DNA of 64,000 nt, taken from NCBI RefSeq assembly GCF_000238295.3, contig NZ_AHCD03000044.1, positions 868,001-932,000 of the forward strand, in the 5' to 3' direction. Position 1 is the stretch's first letter. Every line of letters starts with the position of its first letter. This DNA comes from Pseudoalteromonas rubra. GTDB lineage: Bacteria; Pseudomonadota; Gammaproteobacteria; Enterobacterales; Alteromonadaceae. Shown in pieces: positions 60,445 to 64,000 of this stretch. The position numbers were made by a program, and so were the translations under genes. The notes below the pieces were generated by a model. That model was not told where the DNA came from. It saw nothing but the letters and a program-made list of their open reading frames with translations, and did no database searches.

Positions 60445-61131
60445 TTACAGCTTTTTGTTTACCAGTGCATCCAGCTCGGACAGAGAAGCTGCAATCTTTA
60501 CGCCCGGAATATTGGTACCGATTGTTGCTTCAAACGAGCCTTCAACAGAAGAGCGGAACGAGGTAAATCCGATACGATAGACACCACGGACCAGTGCTTC
60601 AGTTGGGTTATTCATAGAGGTTGTTTTACGCAGCAAAGAATTGTAGCTTGCGCCACTTGGGTTAGCTGGTAGCTCACTGCTGTCGTCATTACGGCCCAGG
60701 TTTTGTAGCACTTTACCACCATCAGAGATGCTGTTGCTATCTATGATGTTCATGCGATCCAGTACGATATAAGTATCGAAAAACTTATTGGCATCCTTTG
60801 CCATACCTGGTTTAAAGTTTGCGTGAACAAAGTCGTCGTCACCTGGCGTAGCAACCGCAGGTGAAATCATAGAAACACCAATTTCATCGACTGCTGCAGG
60901 GACCCAGACATACAGGTAGTAAGTATCTTTACCTTTGTATTTGCCTTCTGGTACAACCGACTTATCAACGTAACCGAAGTAGTTACTGTAATTGGCGTAA
61001 GGCAGACGCGCTTCTATACCAGCAACACCTTCAGAGACAGAGCTCTTTAGATGTGGACCAGTACTCATACAGCCTGCAAGAGTGGTTAGCGCAATTAGAG
61101 GGAGGATCTTTCCGGATAACTTCATTTTCAT
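60445..61131 (-). CDS. LipL32-like surface lipoprotein
   Basis: 228 residues with lipoprotein signal 'LIALTTLAGC'. It matches Leptospira LipL32 in order: 'KFFDTYIVLDRMNI' (LipL32 F-D-T-W-I-R-V-E-R-M), 'SYNSLLRK' (Y-N-S-L-T-R-I), 'LVRGVYRIGFTSFR' (L-V-R-G-L-Y-R-I-S-F-T-T-Y) and 'GSFEATIGTNIPGVK' (G-S-F-V-A-S-V-G ... G-I-P-G-V). LipL32 is the major leptospiral surface lipoprotein; a Pseudoalteromonas tunicata homologue is known to bind extracellular matrix. An Asp-rich segment 'PGDDDFVHANF' could bind calcium. Monocistronic. Confidence 0.85.
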   Translation of the reverse strand: MKMKLSGKILPLIALTTLAGCMSTGPHLKSSVSEGVAGIEARLPYANYSNYFGYVDKSVVPEGKYKGKDTYYLYVWVPAAVDEIGVSMISPAVATPGDDDFVHANFKPGMAKDANKFFDTYIVLDRMNIIDSNSISDGGKVLQNLGRNDDSSELPANPSGASYNSLLRKTTSMNNPTEALVRGVYRIGFTSFRSSVEGSFEATIGTNIPGVKIAASLSELDALVNKKL

Positions 61132-61371
61132 TGTGTTGACTCCATGTCACCATTTTTAAATTCGTTCGAATTATAGGCATGTACTGCAGAAAGTAAAACA
61201 ATTTTTTACACATTTATCATGGAGCCAGTGCAATGTTATTTCTGAGCAGTTTTACACAGTAGAGAAGCACGGGCCGTGAAAATTGGCTTTTGACAGCTAT
61301 CATATTGATGGTGCCTCAGAAGCCGGGACGCAGCCTTTGAGGGGGTTATGAGCAGCGCAAAGCCTCGGCCC

Positions 61372-62940
61372 CTAACGAACAAGTTTAAACTGTTGAATTT
61401 GATGATTGAGCTGAATTGACATGTCACTGAGTTGAGAGGCGTAGTTTAGATTTTCCTCCGAATTACTTAAAAATTGGCTGGAGGCGCTCTGAATATTGTC
61501 GGTGTTCTGACGTATGTCAGTTGTCATTGCCGATTGTTCCTCAGCAGCTGTGGCTATTTGTGACGCCATGGCATTGATATCGCTGATCAGATTAGCGATT
61601 TCTCGAAAGCTCTTTGATGCATTGCTGGCGTCATTGACACTGGCTGAGGTTAGCTCGTAGCACTGGTTCATGGTTTCAACGGCTGAATGAGAGGTAGATT
61701 GCAACGTATTGATCATTGCCGAGATCTCCTCTGTTGAGGCGTGCGTGCGCTGCGATAGTACTCTGACTTCATCGGCGACCACAGCAAAACCGCGACCTTG
61801 CTCACCGGCCCGGGCAGCTTCAATGGCAGCATTAAGTGCAAGTAAGTTGGTTTGCTCTGAGATCCCCCTAATTGTGGCAACTATTGTACTTATCTGCTGG
61901 CTACTCTGTTCCAGCTGGTCTAACACTTGAGTTGCTTCTTTGACCCGAGAAGACAAGGCGTCGATAGTTTGTTCAAATTTGCCCGCCATTGCCTGCCCTG
62001 AGCGGCTGCTTTCAACGGCTTCACTCAGTGCGGAGGCTGTCTGCTCTGCATTACTGGCGATTTCTCCAGTTGCATATGTCATCTGATCGACTGCGGTCGA
62101 TATTTTGGCAATCTCAGATTGTTGCTGTTGCGCAGCCTGGGCGCTTCTGTGCGCTTGTTGTGTGCTGTCCTCAGCTTGTTGCGCTAGTGTTTTTGCCGTA
62201 CTGGCTGTATCGAGCAAGGTATTTTGAAGTCTGTCAAAAAAGCCATTTACGATCCGAGACAAGTTGGTTTCCTCAGCTGATTCAATGCGATCAGTCAGAT
62301 CGCCATCGGCCCCTTTTTGAACCAGGCCAATAACCTGAGTTGAGGCAACGAATTTGATGTTGCCATCCAGTATGTAGTAGATGGCGATGGCTGCCCCAAT
62401 CACTGCAATAACAATATGGTAAAGCAAGGGGGCTATCAGCCCCCAGTCGGTTTGATCGCCCCAGGAGAATATAATAATTGGCGTGCCCCATAATTGTGCG
62501 CCAATGCTCTGGCAGTAGGTCATGGTCAGGTGGTGTGCAACGGTAACACCAATGAGCGTCAGTAGCGGAACGACATCCCGATAACGGATCAAAATGGTAA
62601 AGTTTAGAAAGAATATAAAATGGCCCTCACCGAGGCCGTTTGCCTGTTGGATCGAAATGGCCATCATCGCTGTTAGTCCAACAGCCATAATGATGCGGGT
62701 TATGAGTGCTCCCGGCATGGTTTTATAAGCTGCGAGGCAAATAGCAAAAACCGCACCGCCACCCAGGATCCCAAGGGTGAAGTAGCCATTTTGCCATGGC
62801 GTTAGCAGAGCCACCATAAAATAGAAAGCAAGCAGGGTCATCAGTACGATCTTATCAGCGCGCTTGAAGTCTTCGGTAAATCTGGCTTTCATATAATCGC
62901 TGAGATTGTTGTCATAGCAAATTAGCAGATTTTTTAGCAT
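61372..62940 (-). CDS. Methyl-accepting chemotaxis protein with multi-helix membrane domain
   Basis: 522 residues. The N-terminal ~200 residues hold about six membrane helices instead of a large periplasmic sensor (for example 'KIVLMTLLAFYFMVALLTPW' and 'LLYHIVIAVIGAAIAIYYIL'), then a HAMP-like segment ('GADGDLTDRIESAEETN'). The cytoplasmic signalling tip 'ISEQTNLLALNAAIEAARAGEQGRGFAVVADEVR' (in parts) is intact, so it should couple to CheW/CheA. Sensing is probably within the membrane, such as redox, energy state or hydrophobic ligands. It is 11 bases downstream of the SCO-like gene and likely co-transcribed with it. Confidence 0.92.
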   Translation of the reverse strand: MLKNLLICYDNNLSDYMKARFTEDFKRADKIVLMTLLAFYFMVALLTPWQNGYFTLGILGGGAVFAICLAAYKTMPGALITRIIMAVGLTAMMAISIQQANGLGEGHFIFFLNFTILIRYRDVVPLLTLIGVTVAHHLTMTYCQSIGAQLWGTPIIIFSWGDQTDWGLIAPLLYHIVIAVIGAAIAIYYILDGNIKFVASTQVIGLVQKGADGDLTDRIESAEETNLSRIVNGFFDRLQNTLLDTASTAKTLAQQAEDSTQQAHRSAQAAQQQQSEIAKISTAVDQMTYATGEIASNAEQTASALSEAVESSRSGQAMAGKFEQTIDALSSRVKEATQVLDQLEQSSQQISTIVATIRGISEQTNLLALNAAIEAARAGEQGRGFAVVADEVRVLSQRTHASTEEISAMINTLQSTSHSAVETMNQCYELTSASVNDASNASKSFREIANLISDINAMASQIATAAEEQSAMTTDIRQNTDNIQSASSQFLSNSEENLNYASQLSDMSIQLNHQIQQFKLVR

Positions 62941-62951
62941 GGTGTGCCTCT

Positions 62952-63467
62952 TTAATAAAGCTCATCTTTTAGCGTTGTAAAGTCAAAGGTTTCTGGGTTG
63001 TAAGCCTTGACTATTCGCCATTGTTGTTGAGTGCGATTGAGCAGATATGTACGCCCCTGATGCCTGATCTGCTCACCACTTTGTTGAATGTTCAGACCAA
63101 AATCCTGACTAAGCTGAGTTAGCAATTCTGCGTTAGCATGGACGCCTGAAAAAGCGCTATGGTAAGAGCGGGCATGGCGCTGCGCTTGTTGGGTGGAACT
63201 GTTCTCGTCTATATCAACGAACACGATGTGTGGCCACTGGGTTTGCTGCTCTGTGTTGTCTAATAAACTTTTTAGAATGAGGAGGGTCGTAGGGCAAACG
63301 CCTCCACAGTGACTAAAGCCAAAAAATACCACGGCTCTATCGCTTCCCGAGTGCGCTAAAAATGGCGCCTCTACTTTGCGGTTACTTTCAAGCGGTAAAA
63401 ACGGCAGTCCAAAAATAATCCCCAGTAACAGGCAAAGTAGCAACACCATAAACGATGATTTCAGCAT
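62952..63467 (-). CDS. SCO1/SenC-like thioredoxin-fold protein
   Basis: 171 residues with an N-terminal membrane anchor (about 5-26) and a thioredoxin-like domain. 'VFFGFSHCGGVCPTTLLIL' holds the SCO motif C-x3-C-P with Cys54 and Cys58. Near the C-terminus 'IRHQGRTYLLN' supplies the usual copper-ligating histidine. SCO proteins deliver copper to cytochrome oxidase CuA or act as thiol reductases. No oxidase genes are nearby, and its partner in the operon is a chemoreceptor, which is unusual and may hint at a redox-sensing connection. Confidence 0.85.
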   Translation of the reverse strand: MLKSSFMVLLLCLLLGIIFGLPFLPLESNRKVEAPFLAHSGSDRAVVFFGFSHCGGVCPTTLLILKSLLDNTEQQTQWPHIVFVDIDENSSTQQAQRHARSYHSAFSGVHANAELLTQLSQDFGLNIQQSGEQIRHQGRTYLLNRTQQQWRIVKAYNPETFDFTTLKDELY

Positions 63468-63644
63468 AAAGTTTTCGACAAAGGACTGTCTACCATCACT
63501 AAACTGTAGCCAGCAAAGGGGAAATCGGCAATTTAGTTTAGCTTTTTGAGCTGTTCGGCTGAGATTCTAAGCCAGGTTTGCTATCTGTCGAAAAGTTTTG
63601 TTTTCTGATTGTGTGATTCCATCTGTATCGTTTTACCCTTATGA

Positions 63645-63673
63645 AAAAGGCTTGCCAGATTGGCAAGCCTTTT
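63645..63673. terminator. Hairpin terminator after the S9 peptidase gene
   Basis: AAAAGGCTTGCCA (63645-63657), loop GAT, TGGCAAGCCTTTT (63661-63673): a perfect 13-bp stem. On the minus strand it is followed by a T-run, so it ends the peptidase transcript. Confidence 0.88.
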
Positions 63674-63700
63674 GTCTTTTTAAATAGCAAAAACAGACGG

Positions 63701-64000
63701 TTACTTGTTTTGCTCTTTCACCGCTTTTAATTTAGCTGCGTGGTCAATCTCATACGCCGGCATGTCTTTGTTGCCGTGGATCAGGTAGTTGTCCATCCAG
63801 CGCATCAAGCGCAGGCTGTAGTCATACTGAGCGGCGACTTTGCGGTTACCATGGCCTTCGCCCGGGTAGTAAACCAGACGTACGTCTTTGTCTTGTACCT
63901 TCATGTAGCGGTATAGCTCCATAGACTGAGCCGGGTGAACGCGCGGGTCGTCTTTACCATGCATGATCAACAGTGGCGTTTTTGACTGGCCAGCCCAGTA
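63701..64000 (-). CDS. S9 family (prolyl oligopeptidase-like) peptidase, C-terminal part (partial)
   Basis: The frame is open to the window edge, so only about 99 C-terminal residues are seen. 'LLIMHGKDDPRVHPAQSMELYRYM' contains the Asp of the catalytic triad (G-K-D-D-P-R-V), and 'VYYPGEGHGNRK' the catalytic His. This is the alpha/beta-hydrolase end of DPP-type/acylaminoacyl peptidases, which hydrolyse short peptides, often at proline or acylated residues. The tail 'DMPAYEIDHAAKLKAVKEQNK' is typical of exported alteromonad members. The start and nucleophile lie beyond the window. Confidence 0.88.
   Translation of the reverse strand, partial: YWAGQSKTPLLIMHGKDDPRVHPAQSMELYRYMKVQDKDVRLVYYPGEGHGNRKVAAQYDYSLRLMRWMDNYLIHGNKDMPAYEIDHAAKLKAVKEQNK

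Noticed and set aside
1..64000. tRNA, rRNA, CRISPR, prophage or integron features
   Set aside because: No cloverleaf with a CCA end, rRNA-like segment, regular direct-repeat array or integrase/transposase gene was seen on either strand.

Overview
The window looks like a chromosomal segment of a marine gammaproteobacterium, most likely Pseudoalteromonas or a close Alteromonadales relative. Pointers are a LipL32-type lipoprotein (known outside Leptospira mainly from Pseudoalteromonas), a secreted chitin-oligosaccharide-deacetylase-like enzyme, many lipoproteins and two-component sensors, and TIR-bearing intergenic repeats. I saw no rRNA, tRNA, CRISPR array, prophage or intact insertion sequence. 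This is ordinary chromosome with many small sensing, export and stress units.

Layout. 1-4.4 kb: the end of a UbiB/ABC1-family gene, two related small secreted proteins, and an ABC ATPase/FtsX-type permease pair. 4.6-12.6 kb: a lipoprotein joining an S41-type peptidase domain to a beta-lactamase-like domain, a small minus-strand operon (DoxX-like, GNAT, lipoprotein), a second beta-lactamase-like lipoprotein, and a PaiB-like/GNAT pair divergent from a MocR-type regulator. 12.9-14.3 kb: a tandem duplication of a small Cys-rich secreted protein, then a histidine phosphatase. 14.4-22.0 kb: a MacA-like adaptor, an ABC ATPase and two FtsX-type permeases, followed by a sigma-54 response regulator and its kinase. 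The operon is preceded by repeated GCGGACA-type sites and a sigma-54-like promoter, so the unit looks self-contained and self-regulated.

22.3-31.2 kb: a hybrid kinase, the deacetylase, a low-molecular-weight phosphatase, and a nitric-oxide detoxification locus (small membrane protein-nnrS-hmp divergent from norR). That locus carries two exact GTCA-N3-TGAC NorR boxes and a sigma-54 promoter. 31.3-42.8 kb: two bacterioferritin subunits with complementary active sites, an ATP-grasp protein, a membrane-bound class III cyclase, a periplasmic binding protein translationally coupled to a LOV-containing hybrid kinase, a degenerate zincin-like lipoprotein, a FAN1-like nuclease fused to a DEDDh exonuclease, and a DUF1294-like protein.

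42.8-52.6 kb: a DAACS symporter fused to a solute-binding domain, a free-standing piece of malate synthase G beside a RamB/DUF3612-type regulator, a GyrI-like protein, a secreted beta-helix-like protein, a DUF885 lipoprotein, and soxR divergent from a flavodoxin-like gene with a textbook SoxR operator. 52.7-64 kb: a large acidic lipoprotein, two inverted copies of a TIR repeat, a DUF4920 protein, codB, a Bcr/CflA efflux pump, a sterol-desaturase-like hydroxylase, the LipL32 homologue, a chemoreceptor, a SCO-like protein, and the end of an S9 peptidase gene.

The items I consider most unusual are the isolated malate synthase G domain, the symporter-binding-protein fusion, the binding-protein/LOV-kinase pair, the FAN1-exonuclease fusion and the split-function bacterioferritins. 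All functional calls come from reading the sequence and remembered family motifs; no database search was run.
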